The position numbers and the translations under genes are program-made. The notes beneath the pieces were generated by a model that was not told where the DNA came from, did no database searches, and saw nothing but the letters and a program-made list of their open reading frames with translations. DNA of 44,286 bases from Cereibacter johrii. GTDB lineage: Bacteria > Pseudomonadota > Alphaproteobacteria > Rhodobacterales > Rhodobacteraceae. This document shows positions 34,306 to 42,554 of this stretch, in pieces; positions within the stretch are counted from its first letter, which is position 1, and each line of letters opens with the position of its first letter. The stretch is from NCBI RefSeq assembly GCF_001720585.1, contig NZ_MABH01000225.1, positions 1 through 44,286 on the forward strand, written 5' to 3'.

Positions 34306-34607
34306 GTCCGACTCCGTCTTCCTCGCGCTTTGGCGATTCCCCCTCTCGCTGCAACGATAACGGGGGGTCTACAAGAGGAAACCTGTCCACCGTTTCTGTG
34401 GATAAGTCTGAGGGAAAGCTTGGAGCAGCGCCGATTTTCCCTTGTTCCATGGCAGCTTCCCTCATTTGCGCAAAAATTAAGCTACTTTTTAAGACGCTGA
34501 ATAGACGTGAAAATTTCCTGCGCGTTACCGCAATGTCATGAAAGGTTTGGGAATTTCATGTCTTTGAGCCACCTCTTTGCGGACAGTGGACAACTCCGCG
34601 TGAGGCC
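34306..34607. other. AT-rich intergenic island with a perfect DnaA box
   Basis: This 302-base gap between two minus-strand genes is far more AT-rich than its surroundings, especially 34430-34575. It holds TGTGGATAA (34397-34405), a perfect match to the DnaA-box consensus on the reverse strand; AGTGGACAA near 34586, two mismatches from the same box; TTAA-N8-TTAA (34477-34492), one base off a CtrA-type site; and the inverted repeat CATGAAA-N10-TTTCATG (34537-34560). It also includes the upstream region of uvrC. No gene is evident. Confidence 0.6.
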
Positions 34608-35381
34608 CTAGAAGCCGAAGCCCCGCGGGCCCTCGGCGCCCAGATGCTGGCCTCCGTCCACGCAGATCATCTGCCCGGTCACCGCCGGCGCATCGAGGAG
34701 AAATCCAAGCGCCGCAGTGATGTCGGACGGATTGGCGCCGCGTCCGAGAACCGTTCCGGCGCGCTCGTCCGCAAAGTCCTCGGGCGACTGGTGCGCCCCC
34801 TGCAGGGTGGGCCCCGGGCCGATGCCGTTGACGCGCACGCGCGGCCCCAGCTCCTGCGCGGCAAGGCGCGTCAGGGTCCAGAGGCCGACTTTTGCGAGCG
34901 TATAGGTTGCGAAATCCGGCGTCGGATGCAGCACCCGCTGATCGATCATGTTGACGACGAGCGCCTGCGCCACCGGCTCATCCTGAGCATCCCGCACCGG
35001 CGCGGGCGCCTGGGCCGCAAAGGTCTGGATCAGGACGAACGGCGCCCGGAGGTTCGATTCCATATGCCGGTCCCAGCTCTCGCGGGTGGCCCCCGAAATC
35101 GTGTCCCTTTCGAAGATCGAGGCGTTGTTCACGAGCAGATCGAGCGGTCCGCCCAGAGCCTCGGCCGCCCGCGCCACGAGGGCCTGCGTCTCCGCCTCGA
35201 CCAGAAGATCGGCCCGGAGGGCCACGGCGCGGCGTCCAAGCGCCGCGATCTCCCGCGCCACCGCCTCGGCTTCCCCGGCCGAGCCGGCGTAATGCACCGC
35301 CACATCCGCGCCGCGCCGCCCGAGCCAGAGAGCCATCTCGCGCCCGAGCCGCCGGCCGGCTCCCGTGACCAGCGCCCGCAT
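34608..35381 (-). CDS. Pteridine reductase-like SDR
   Basis: 257 residues. The cofactor motif is TGAGRRLG, where arginine replaces the usual glycine (TGxxxRxG), as in PTR1/FolM pteridine reductases. Instead of the normal SDR serine there is D147 in VVNMIDQRV, followed by Y160 and K164 (YTLAK). Spacing 13 and 17 matches the Asp-Tyr-Lys set that I recall from Leishmania PTR1 (181/194/198). NNAS replaces NNAG. It probably reduces a pterin or a related substrate with NADPH. Its ATG overlaps the stop of the small CxxC gene (TGATG). Confidence 0.87.
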   Translation of the reverse strand: MRALVTGAGRRLGREMALWLGRRGADVAVHYAGSAGEAEAVAREIAALGRRAVALRADLLVEAETQALVARAAEALGGPLDLLVNNASIFERDTISGATRESWDRHMESNLRAPFVLIQTFAAQAPAPVRDAQDEPVAQALVVNMIDQRVLHPTPDFATYTLAKVGLWTLTRLAAQELGPRVRVNGIGPGPTLQGAHQSPEDFADERAGTVLGRGANPSDITAALGFLLDAPAVTGQMICVDGGQHLGAEGPRGFGF

Positions 35382-35563
35382 CAGACCTTGCCCTTCCGGC
35401 AGGGGCACGGCTCCTTGCCGACGATGAACCGTCCGCAATGGCCGCAGAGCGTCGGCGGCGGCACCTCGGCGCGGCGCCGCGGAAGGCGCGGCGTCCGGAA
35501 CCGCCCGATCATCGCGATGGCCGCCATGCCGAGCAGGAAGAGCGTGATGATCTTGAGGAGCAT
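35381..35563 (-). CDS. Small membrane-anchored zinc-ribbon-like protein
   Basis: 60 residues. One N-terminal membrane helix (about 2-20), a basic linker (RFRTPRLPRRR), then C40-x2-C43-x9-C53-x-C55 in a short C-terminal domain (LCGHCGRFIVGKEPCPCRKGK), which looks like a metal-binding knuckle. I do not recognise a named family. The gene is wedged between sppA and the pteridine reductase-like gene with a one-base overlap (TGATG) on each side, strongly supporting translation of this frame. Confidence 0.82.
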   Translation of the reverse strand: MLLKIITLFLLGMAAIAMIGRFRTPRLPRRRAEVPPPTLCGHCGRFIVGKEPCPCRKGKV

Positions 35564-36360
35564 CAGAGACCGTAGCGCGCCCAGAGGGCACGGTTCTCGA
35601 CCTCGGCCAGCGCCTGCCCCGCGAGGCTCATGCCCAGCCGCTGCAACAGCGGCCGGCGCTGGCCGTAGGGCAGGAGCCGCACCTTGTCGCCGTAGATCTC
35701 CTGCAGCTTGGGCACCAGATGGGCCACGCCGTCGGCGAGCCCCAGACGCACCGCCTCCTGCCCGGTCCAGACGTCCGCGTTGAAGAGATCGGCGTTCAGG
35801 TCGAGGCGCGCGCCGCGGTTGCGCTTCACATGTTCGATGAAGGCGCGATGGATGGGCTCCTGCAGGGCCCTCAGCCGCTCCACATCCTCGGGCTTCTCGG
35901 GCAGGAACGGATCGGCCAAGGATTTCGAACGTCCCGCCGTATGGACGCGCCGCTCGATCCCGTTGCGGGCCATGAATTCGTGGAAGCCGAAGCTCGAGAA
36001 GATGACCCCGATCGAGCCCACGAGCGAGCTTTCGTCCACCCAGATCTCGTCGCCCGCGCAGGCGAGCCAGTAGCCGCCCGAGGCCGCCACATCCTCGACG
36101 AAGGCATGGACGCGCACGCCCTTTTCGGAGGCGAGGCGACGGATGCGGGCGGCGATGAGGCTCGACTGCACCGGCGAGCCGCCGGGCGAGTTGATGACGA
36201 GCGCCACGCCGGCGGGTTTCCCGCGCCGGAAGGCCTTCTCGATCACCGAAGCGAGGCCCTGATCCGACAGGCCTCCGCGCGGCCCGGAGGCGATCACACC
36301 CTGAAGCCGGATCACCGGAACAACCGGGTCCTTCCTGATGAACGGGATATACTGTTTCAT
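35563..36360 (-). CDS. sppA: S49-family serine protease (SppA-like)
   Basis: 265 residues, the short single-domain form. Catalytic serine S94 in VAASGGYWLAC and general-base lysine K146 in GRSKSLADPF, 52 residues apart, the same spacing that I recall for Bacillus SppA (147/199). LVINSPGGSPVQSS and LVGSIGVIFSSFG are also family signatures. The family degrades signal peptides left in the membrane. No clear N-terminal membrane anchor is present, which is unusual for SppA but seen in the alphaproteobacterial type. The symbol is by family. The stop overlaps the next ATG. Confidence 0.9.
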   Translation of the reverse strand: MKQYIPFIRKDPVVPVIRLQGVIASGPRGGLSDQGLASVIEKAFRRGKPAGVALVINSPGGSPVQSSLIAARIRRLASEKGVRVHAFVEDVAASGGYWLACAGDEIWVDESSLVGSIGVIFSSFGFHEFMARNGIERRVHTAGRSKSLADPFLPEKPEDVERLRALQEPIHRAFIEHVKRNRGARLDLNADLFNADVWTGQEAVRLGLADGVAHLVPKLQEIYGDKVRLLPYGQRRPLLQRLGMSLAGQALAEVENRALWARYGL

Positions 36361-36684
36361 GTGCCCGATGTAGGCCGAGGCCGGGTGCCGAACAAGAAGA
36401 GAGGGGGCCGCGCCGGGGAAATCTTGCCATGGTTCAGCAGGGTCTCTCGAGGAGGCGGGCTGCGCGAGGCGGACCCGCCGCCAACGCCGGGCTGCCGTGC
36501 TCGGGACTGGGACCGGCGGGCAGGCACGAGCTGCTGGATCGTGCCCTTGGGCACCGGCTCGGGGGGAGGGTCCGGCAGCGAAAGGCGCCGGCTCCGGGCG
36601 GTCCCGGCAGCGAGGGACGCCGGGGCGGAGGCTCGGGAACGGCAGGCCCCGCCCAGGGGGCGAACGGGAGAGGAAGGCCGCGCG
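36361..36684. other. 324-base gap between sppA and the LysR gene
   Basis: It holds the divergent upstream regions of sppA and the LysR regulator. I see no convincing gene, strong promoter, repeat or hairpin. Very GC-rich; open frames through it are artefacts of composition. Confidence 0.5.
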
Positions 36685-37575
36685 GTGATCGACAAGCTGG
36701 AGATGTTCATAGCGCTCGCGCGCGAGCGGCACTTCGGACGCGCGGCCGAGGCCTGCGGGGTGGCGCAGCCCACGCTGTCCTCGGCGATCCGCCAGCTCGA
36801 GGACCAGCTCGGCGTGCAGCTCGTCTTCCGCGGCTCGCGCTTTCAGGGTCTGACGCCGGAAGGCGCGCGCGTGCTCGACTGGGCGCGGCGGATCGTGGGG
36901 GATGCGCGCGCGCTCCGCGACGAGATGCGTTCGGCCCGCTCGGGCCTCTCGGGCAACCTGACGCTCGGGGTCATCCCGACGGCGGTGCCCATGGTGGCCG
37001 ACCTCACCGCGCCGTTCCTCGAGCGCCATCCGGCCGTGCATATCCGCATCCTGTCGCGCACCTCGATCGAGATCCTCTCCGGCATCGAGAGCCTCGAGTT
37101 CGACGCGGGCATCACCTATCTCGACAACGAGCCGCTGGGGCGGGTGACGCAGGTGCCGCTTTATGCCGAAAGCTACCGGCTGGTCTGTGCCCCGGCCTTC
37201 GCGCTGCCCGAGACCGGGAGCCTCGGATGGGATGAGGTCGCGCGCCTGCCGCTCTGCCTCCTCACCGCCGACATGCAGAACCGACGGATCGTGAACCAGC
37301 ATCTCGCGGGCACCGGCGCGCCGGCCTCGCCTTCCGTCGAGTCGAACTCGACCCTCACGCTCTTCGCCCATGTGATGACCGGCCGCTGGGCCAGCGTCCT
37401 GCCGAAGAAGCTCGCCGATCTCTTCGCAGGGACCGGCCGGCTGCGCGCCATCCCCATCGTCGGGCCCGAAGTGTCGCATCAGGTGGGGTTGATCGCCGCC
37501 TACCGCGAGCCGCACACCCCGATCCTCACCGCCCTGATCGAGGTGGCGCGACGGCTGGAGGAGCCGGCAGGCTGA
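36685..37575 (+). CDS. LysR-family regulator, probable regulator of the formate dehydrogenase operon
   Basis: 296 residues. HTH FIALARERHFGRAAEACGVAQPTLSSAIRQLEDQLGVQLVFRGSRFQGLTPEG, then an effector domain from about residue 90 (GNLTLGVIPTAVPMV). The start is GTG 36685, with AGGAAGG upstream; an ATG six codons later would cut into the first helix. It ends 100 bases before fdsG on the same strand, and a LysR-type palindrome lies in that gap. LysR genes also precede fds operons in other bacteria (FdsR in Cupriavidus), so control of fds by formate or molybdenum state is the natural inference. Confidence 0.9.
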   Translation: MIDKLEMFIALARERHFGRAAEACGVAQPTLSSAIRQLEDQLGVQLVFRGSRFQGLTPEGARVLDWARRIVGDARALRDEMRSARSGLSGNLTLGVIPTAVPMVADLTAPFLERHPAVHIRILSRTSIEILSGIESLEFDAGITYLDNEPLGRVTQVPLYAESYRLVCAPAFALPETGSLGWDEVARLPLCLLTADMQNRRIVNQHLAGTGAPASPSVESNSTLTLFAHVMTGRWASVLPKKLADLFAGTGRLRAIPIVGPEVSHQVGLIAAYREPHTPILTALIEVARRLEEPAG

Positions 37576-37579
37576 GCCA

Positions 37580-37646
37580 ATCGATAGGCATTCCCTATCG
37601 ATCCACGGTTTGTTGATATTGATATACCTATCGGGGTGCGTATTTT
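37580..37646 (+). promoter_or_regulatory. LysR-type operator and promoter of the fds operon
   Basis: ATCGATAGG-N5-CCTATCGAT (37580-37602) is a perfect 9-bp inverted repeat. A further half site, CCTATCGG, lies at 37627-37634. TTGATA (37619-37624) and TATTTT (37641-37646) with 16-base spacing form a plausible promoter, with transcription near 37652. The palindrome centre is then near -61, where LysR proteins usually bind, and the extra half site corresponds to an activation site. Confidence 0.65.
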
Positions 37647-37675
37647 TGTCGCTCATCCAGGGAGGGAGGGGCCGC

Positions 37676-38149
37676 ATGCGTCTGGACGAAGCGGAGGTTC
37701 ACGCGCGCGTCGATGACATTCTCGACGCGCACGAGGGGTTGGAGGGGCCGCTCCTGCCGATCCTTCATGCCGTGCAGGATGCCTTCGGCCACGTTCCGCT
37801 CGACTCGCTGCCCCGGATCGCCGCGCGGCTGAACCTCTCGCGCGCGGAAGTGCACGGGGTGATGAGCTTCTATCACGATTTCCGCACCCGGCCGCACGGG
37901 CGACATGTCCTGAAGCTCTGCCGGGCCGAGGCCTGTCAGGCGATGGGCGGCGACCGGCTGGCCGAGGCGACGCAGGCGCGGCTCGGGATCGGCTGGCACC
38001 AGACGACGGCCGACGGCGGCGTGACGCTGGAGCCCGTCTTCTGCCTCGGCCTCTGCGCCTGTGCGCCTGCCGCGCTGGTCGATGGGCGCGTGGTGGGCCG
38101 GGTGGACGAGGCCCGGCTCGAGCGGATCCTCGAAGAGGTGCGCGCATGA
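37676..38149 (+). CDS. fdsG: NAD-dependent formate dehydrogenase gamma subunit (NuoE-like)
   Basis: 157 residues, thioredoxin-like [2Fe-2S] ferredoxin. Cluster ligands are C82 and C87 (LCRAEACQAMG) and C123 and C127 (FCLGLCACAP). The N-terminal helical part (LLPILHAVQDAFGHVP) matches NuoE. It is the electron-transfer partner of FdsB. A strong GGAGGG ribosome site precedes the ATG at 37676, which was chosen over an upstream in-frame start because the family begins there. It overlaps fdsB by four bases. Confidence 0.95.
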   Translation: MRLDEAEVHARVDDILDAHEGLEGPLLPILHAVQDAFGHVPLDSLPRIAARLNLSRAEVHGVMSFYHDFRTRPHGRHVLKLCRAEACQAMGGDRLAEATQARLGIGWHQTTADGGVTLEPVFCLGLCACAPAALVDGRVVGRVDEARLERILEEVRA

Positions 38150-39675
38150 AGATCTACGTTCCCCGCGACGCGGCGGCCAAGGCGCTCGGCGCCGACGAGG
38201 TGGCTGCCGCCATCGAAGCCGAAGCCGCGCGGCGCGGCCTGCCGCTGACGCTCGTGCGCAACGGCTCGCGCGGGATGGTCTGGCTGGAACCGCTGGTCGA
38301 GCTTCAGACCGAGGCCGGCCGCGTGGCCTTCGGCCCGGTCACGGCCGCCGATGTGCCGGGCCTGTTCGAGGCGGACTGGAAGCGGCATCCGCTGGCGCTG
38401 GGTCTGACGGAAGAGCTGCCGTGGCTCATGATGCAGACGCGCCTGACCTTCGCCCGCTGCGGGATCACCGATCCGCTCTGCCTCGAGGACTATGAGGCGC
38501 ATGGCGGGTTCGAGGGGCTCCACCGCGCCATCGCCATGAGCCGCGCCGAGATCCTGCAGGAGGTGATCGACTCGGGCCTGCGTGGGCGGGGCGGCGCGGG
38601 CTTTCCCACCGGCATCAAGTGGAAAACCGTTTCCGAGGCGGAGGCCTCGCAGAAATACATCGTCTGCAACGCGGACGAAGGCGACAGCGGCACCTTCGCC
38701 GACCGGATGATCATGGAGGGCGACCCCTTCACCCTGATCGAGGGCATGACCATCGCCGGCCTCGCGACCGGGGCCACGCGCGGCTATGTCTACATGCGTT
38801 CGGAATATCCCGACGCGGTCGAGGTGATGGTCGAGGCCGTGCGCATTGCCCGCGCCCACGGGCTGCTCGGGCCGTCGGTCATGGGCTCGGGCCGCGCCTT
38901 CGACATGGAGATCCGCGTCGGCGCCGGGGCCTATGTCTGCGGCGAGGAGACCTCGCTTCTGAACTCGCTCGAGGGCAAGCGCGGCGTGGTGCGGGCAAAG
39001 CCGCCGCTGCCCGCGCTCGAGGGCTTCCTCGGCAAGCCCACGGTCGTCAACAACGTGATCTCGCTCGCCTCGATCCCGGTGATCTTCCAGAAGGGCGCGG
39101 CCTACTACCGCGACTTCGGCCTCGGCCGCTCGCGCGGCACCATCCCCCTGCAGATCGCGGGCAATGTGAAGCGCGGCGGCCTGTTCGAGATCGCCTTCGG
39201 CATGAGCCTCAGCCAGATCGTCGATGACATCGCGGGCGGCACGGCCTCGGGGCGGCCGGTCAAGGCGGTGCAGGTGGGCGGGCCGCTCGGCGCCTACTTC
39301 CCGCGCGCCCTGTTCGACACGCCCTTCTGCTACGAGGAATTCGCCGGGGCCGAAGGCCTCGTGGGCCATGCGGGCATCGTCGTCTTCGACGACACGGCCG
39401 ACATGCTGAAGCAGGCGCGCTTCGCGATGGAGTTCTGTGCCATCGAGAGCTGCGGGAAATGCACCCCCTGCCGCATCGGCGCGGTGCGCGGCATGGAGAC
39501 GGTCGACCGCATCGCCCGCGGCGACACGGCCGCGATCCCGCTGCTCACGGATCTGTGCGCCACGATGAAATCGGGATCGCTTTGCGCTCTGGGCGGTTTC
39601 ACCCCCTACCCGGTGATGAGCGCCCTCACCCACTTCCCGGACGATTTCGCCCCGATGAAGGAGGCAGCAGAATGA
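38146..39675 (+). CDS. fdsB: NAD-dependent formate dehydrogenase beta subunit (NuoF-like)
   Basis: 509 residues. A short N-terminal thioredoxin-like region (1-90) is fused to a NuoF core. The core has the FMN/NADH site GLRGRGGAGFPTGIKW (144-159), CNADEGDSGTFADR, GAGAYVCGEETSLLNSLEG, and [4Fe-4S] ligands C436, C439, C442 (ESCGKCTPCR) and C480 (GSLCALGG). This is where NAD+ is reduced with electrons from formate. Like its neighbours it is coupled by an ATGA overlap. Confidence 0.96.
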   Translation: MKIYVPRDAAAKALGADEVAAAIEAEAARRGLPLTLVRNGSRGMVWLEPLVELQTEAGRVAFGPVTAADVPGLFEADWKRHPLALGLTEELPWLMMQTRLTFARCGITDPLCLEDYEAHGGFEGLHRAIAMSRAEILQEVIDSGLRGRGGAGFPTGIKWKTVSEAEASQKYIVCNADEGDSGTFADRMIMEGDPFTLIEGMTIAGLATGATRGYVYMRSEYPDAVEVMVEAVRIARAHGLLGPSVMGSGRAFDMEIRVGAGAYVCGEETSLLNSLEGKRGVVRAKPPLPALEGFLGKPTVVNNVISLASIPVIFQKGAAYYRDFGLGRSRGTIPLQIAGNVKRGGLFEIAFGMSLSQIVDDIAGGTASGRPVKAVQVGGPLGAYFPRALFDTPFCYEEFAGAEGLVGHAGIVVFDDTADMLKQARFAMEFCAIESCGKCTPCRIGAVRGMETVDRIARGDTAAIPLLTDLCATMKSGSLCALGGFTPYPVMSALTHFPDDFAPMKEAAE

Positions 39676-42554
39676 AGGACTTCATCCTTCCCGACGACCG
39701 CGACTTCGGCACGCCCCGCTCGCGCGCGACCGAGACGGTGACGCTCGAGATCGACGGCTTCCCGGTGACCGTGCCTGCGGGCACGTCGGTAATGCGCGCC
39801 GCGGCCGAAGCGGGCATTTCGGTGCCGAAGCTCTGCGCGAGCGACAATCTCGACGCCTTCGGCTCCTGCCGGCTCTGCCTCGTCGAGATCGAGGGCCGTG
39901 CGGGCACGCCCGCCTCCTGCACCACGCCGGTGACGCCCGGCATGAAGGTGCGGACCCAGACGCCGAAGCTGAAGCAGCTGCGCCGCGGGGTGATGGAGCT
40001 CTATATCTCGGATCACCCGCTCGACTGCCTGACCTGCGCCGCCAACGGCGATTGCGAATTGCAGGACATGGCGGGCGCGGTGGGCCTGCGCGATGTGCGC
40101 TACGAAGCCGTGGAAAATCATTTCACGCCCCGCAATGCAGGCGGCGACCTCAATCCGCAATGGATGGCCAAAGACGAGTCGAACCCCTATTTCACCTACG
40201 ACCCGTCGAAATGCATCGTCTGCTCGCGCTGCGTGCGGGCCTGCGAGGAGGTGCAGGGCACCTTCGCGCTGACCATCGAGGGCCGCGGCTTCGACAGCCG
40301 CGTCTCGGCCGGCATGGCGAGCGACAGTTTCCTCACCTCCGACTGCGTGAGCTGCGGCGCCTGCGTGCAGGCCTGCCCGACCGCCACGCTGCAGGAGAAG
40401 TCGATCATCGAGATCGGCACGCCCGAGCGTGCCGTCGTGACCACCTGCGCCTATTGCGGCGTCGGCTGCTCGTTCAAGGCCGAGATGCGCGGCGACGAGC
40501 TGGTGCGGATGGTCCCCTACAAGGGCGGCAAGGCCAACCGCGGCCATTCCTGCGTCAAGGGGCGCTTCGCCTACGGCTATGCGGCCCACAAGGACCGGAT
40601 CCTGAAGCCCATGGTGCGCGAATCGATCCACGATCCCTGGCAGGAGGTGACCTGGGACGAGGCCCTGGGCTTCGCCGCGCGCCGCCTGAAGGCGATCCAG
40701 GAGAAGCACGGCCGCCAGTCCGTCGGCGTCATCACCTCGTCGCGCTGCACGAACGAGGAGACCTACCTCGTCCAGAAGCTGACCCGCGCCGTCTTCCGCA
40801 ACAACAACACCGACACCTGCGCCCGTGTCTGCCACTCGCCCACCGGCTACGGCCTCGGCCAGACCTTCGGCACCTCGGCCGGCACGCAGGATTTCGACTC
40901 GGTCGAGGCTGCGGACGTGGTGATGGTGATCGGCGCAAATCCGACCGACGGCCATCCGGTCTTCGCGAGCCGCCTGAAGAAGCGGCTGCGCAAGGGGGCG
41001 AAACTGATCGTGGTCGACCCGCGGCGGATCGATCTGGTGAAGAGCCCCCATATCGCGGCGGCCCACCATCTGGCGCTCAGGCCCGGCACCAACGTGGCCG
41101 TGGTGACGGCCATGGCCCATGTGATCGTGACCGAGGGGCTGGTGGATGAAAAATTCGTCCGCGAGCGCTGCGACTGGGACGAATTCCAGGATTTCGCCGA
41201 ATTCGCCGCCGATCCGCGTCACGCGCCCGAGGCCATCGAGAGCCTGACCGGCGTGCCCGCGGCCGAGCTGCGCGCGGCGGCCCGCCTCTATGCCACCGGC
41301 GGGAATGCCGCGATCTACTACGGGCTGGGCGTGACCGAGCACAGCCAGGGCTCGACCACCGTCATCGGCATCGCCAACCTCGCCATGCTCACCGGCAACA
41401 TCGGCCGGCCCGGCGTGGGCGTGAACCCGCTGCGGGGCCAGAACAATGTGCAGGGCTCCTGCGACATGGGCTCGTTCCCGCACGAGCTGCCGGGCTACCG
41501 GCATGTGAAGAGCGATGCGGCGCGCGAGGTGTTCGAGCGTCTCTGGGGCGTCGAGATCGACCCCGAGCCGGGCCTGCGCATCCCCAACATGCTCGATGCG
41601 GCAGTCGAGGGCACCTTCAAGGGCCTCTACTGCCAGGGCGAGGACATCCTGCAATCGGATCCCGACACGCGTCATGTCGCGGCGGGCCTTGCGGCGATGG
41701 AATGCGTGATCGTCCACGACCTCTTCCTGAACGAGACCGCCAACTATGCCCATGTCTTCCTTCCGGGCTCCTCCTTCCTCGAGAAGGACGGCACCTTCAC
41801 CAACGCCGAGCGGCGCATCAACCGCGTGCGCAAGGTCATGGCGCCGAAAAACGGCTTCGCCGACTGGGAAGTGACGCAGATGCTGGCCAACGCGCTGGGC
41901 GCGGGCTGGGGCTACACGCATCCGAGCCAGATCATGGACGAGATCGCGGCCACCACCCCTTCCTTCGCCGGCGTCTCCTACGAGCGGCTGGAAGAGGCGG
42001 GCTCGATCCAGTGGCCCTGCAACGAGGAGCATCCGCTGGGCACGCCGCTCATGCATGTCGAGGGCTTCGTCCGCGGCCGCGGAAAACTCATCCGCACGGA
42101 ATATGTGGCGACCGACGAGAAGACCGGCCCGCGCTTCCCGCTGCTGCTCACCACCGGGCGGATCCTCTCGCAATATAACGTGGGCGCCCAGACGCGGCGG
42201 ACGGCGAACAGCGTCTGGCATCCCGAGGACGTGCTCGAGATCCATCCGCACGATGCCGAGGTGCGCGGCGTGGCCGAGGGCGACTGGGTGCGCCTGGCCT
42301 CGCGGGCGGGCGAGACGACGCTCCGGGCGCGGCTGACGGATCGCGTCTCGCCGGGCGTGGTCTACACGACCTTCCACCATCCCACGACGCAGGCCAACGT
42401 CATCACCACCGACTTCTCGGACTGGGCGACGAACTGCCCGGAATACAAGGTGACGGCGGTGCAGGTTGCGCCCTCGAACGGGCCGTCGGACTGGCAGGAG
42501 GATTACCGCGCCCAGGCGGAACTCGCGCGGCGCATCCTGCCGGCGGCCGAATGA
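39672..42554 (+). CDS. fdsA: NAD-dependent formate dehydrogenase alpha subunit, molybdenum bis-MGD
   Basis: 960 residues. N-terminal NuoG-like part: [2Fe-2S] ligands C55, C66, C69, C83; His-ligated cluster H115, C119, C122, C128; two [4Fe-4S] clusters (C181/184/187/191 and C225/228/231/235). Catalytic part: a further [4Fe-4S] at C259/262/266/294. The molybdenum ligand is C387 in ARVCHSPT, at the position of Cys386 in R. capsulatus FdsA, so this is a cysteine, not selenocysteine, enzyme. It oxidises formate to CO2 in the cytoplasm and passes electrons to FdsB. Overlaps fdsB and fdhD by four bases. Confidence 0.97.
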   Translation: MKDFILPDDRDFGTPRSRATETVTLEIDGFPVTVPAGTSVMRAAAEAGISVPKLCASDNLDAFGSCRLCLVEIEGRAGTPASCTTPVTPGMKVRTQTPKLKQLRRGVMELYISDHPLDCLTCAANGDCELQDMAGAVGLRDVRYEAVENHFTPRNAGGDLNPQWMAKDESNPYFTYDPSKCIVCSRCVRACEEVQGTFALTIEGRGFDSRVSAGMASDSFLTSDCVSCGACVQACPTATLQEKSIIEIGTPERAVVTTCAYCGVGCSFKAEMRGDELVRMVPYKGGKANRGHSCVKGRFAYGYAAHKDRILKPMVRESIHDPWQEVTWDEALGFAARRLKAIQEKHGRQSVGVITSSRCTNEETYLVQKLTRAVFRNNNTDTCARVCHSPTGYGLGQTFGTSAGTQDFDSVEAADVVMVIGANPTDGHPVFASRLKKRLRKGAKLIVVDPRRIDLVKSPHIAAAHHLALRPGTNVAVVTAMAHVIVTEGLVDEKFVRERCDWDEFQDFAEFAADPRHAPEAIESLTGVPAAELRAAARLYATGGNAAIYYGLGVTEHSQGSTTVIGIANLAMLTGNIGRPGVGVNPLRGQNNVQGSCDMGSFPHELPGYRHVKSDAAREVFERLWGVEIDPEPGLRIPNMLDAAVEGTFKGLYCQGEDILQSDPDTRHVAAGLAAMECVIVHDLFLNETANYAHVFLPGSSFLEKDGTFTNAERRINRVRKVMAPKNGFADWEVTQMLANALGAGWGYTHPSQIMDEIAATTPSFAGVSYERLEEAGSIQWPCNEEHPLGTPLMHVEGFVRGRGKLIRTEYVATDEKTGPRFPLLLTTGRILSQYNVGAQTRRTANSVWHPEDVLEIHPHDAEVRGVAEGDWVRLASRAGETTLRARLTDRVSPGVVYTTFHHPTTQANVITTDFSDWATNCPEYKVTAVQVAPSNGPSDWQEDYRAQAELARRILPAAE

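Noticed and set aside
32443-34500. A 685-codon open frame on the plus strand
   Set aside because: Antisense to uvrC, with typical shadow composition.
34306-34607. Calling the AT-rich island a replication origin outright
   Set aside because: Only one perfect DnaA box and one weak one are seen, and no dnaA, parAB, hemE or gidA is nearby. Kept as a hypothesis only.
39606-42380. A 924-codon open frame on the minus strand
   Set aside because: Antisense to fdsA, low complexity, no motif; a codon-bias shadow.
39672-42554. Selenocysteine in formate dehydrogenase
   Set aside because: The frame has no internal TGA, and a cysteine codon occupies the molybdenum-ligand position (C387).
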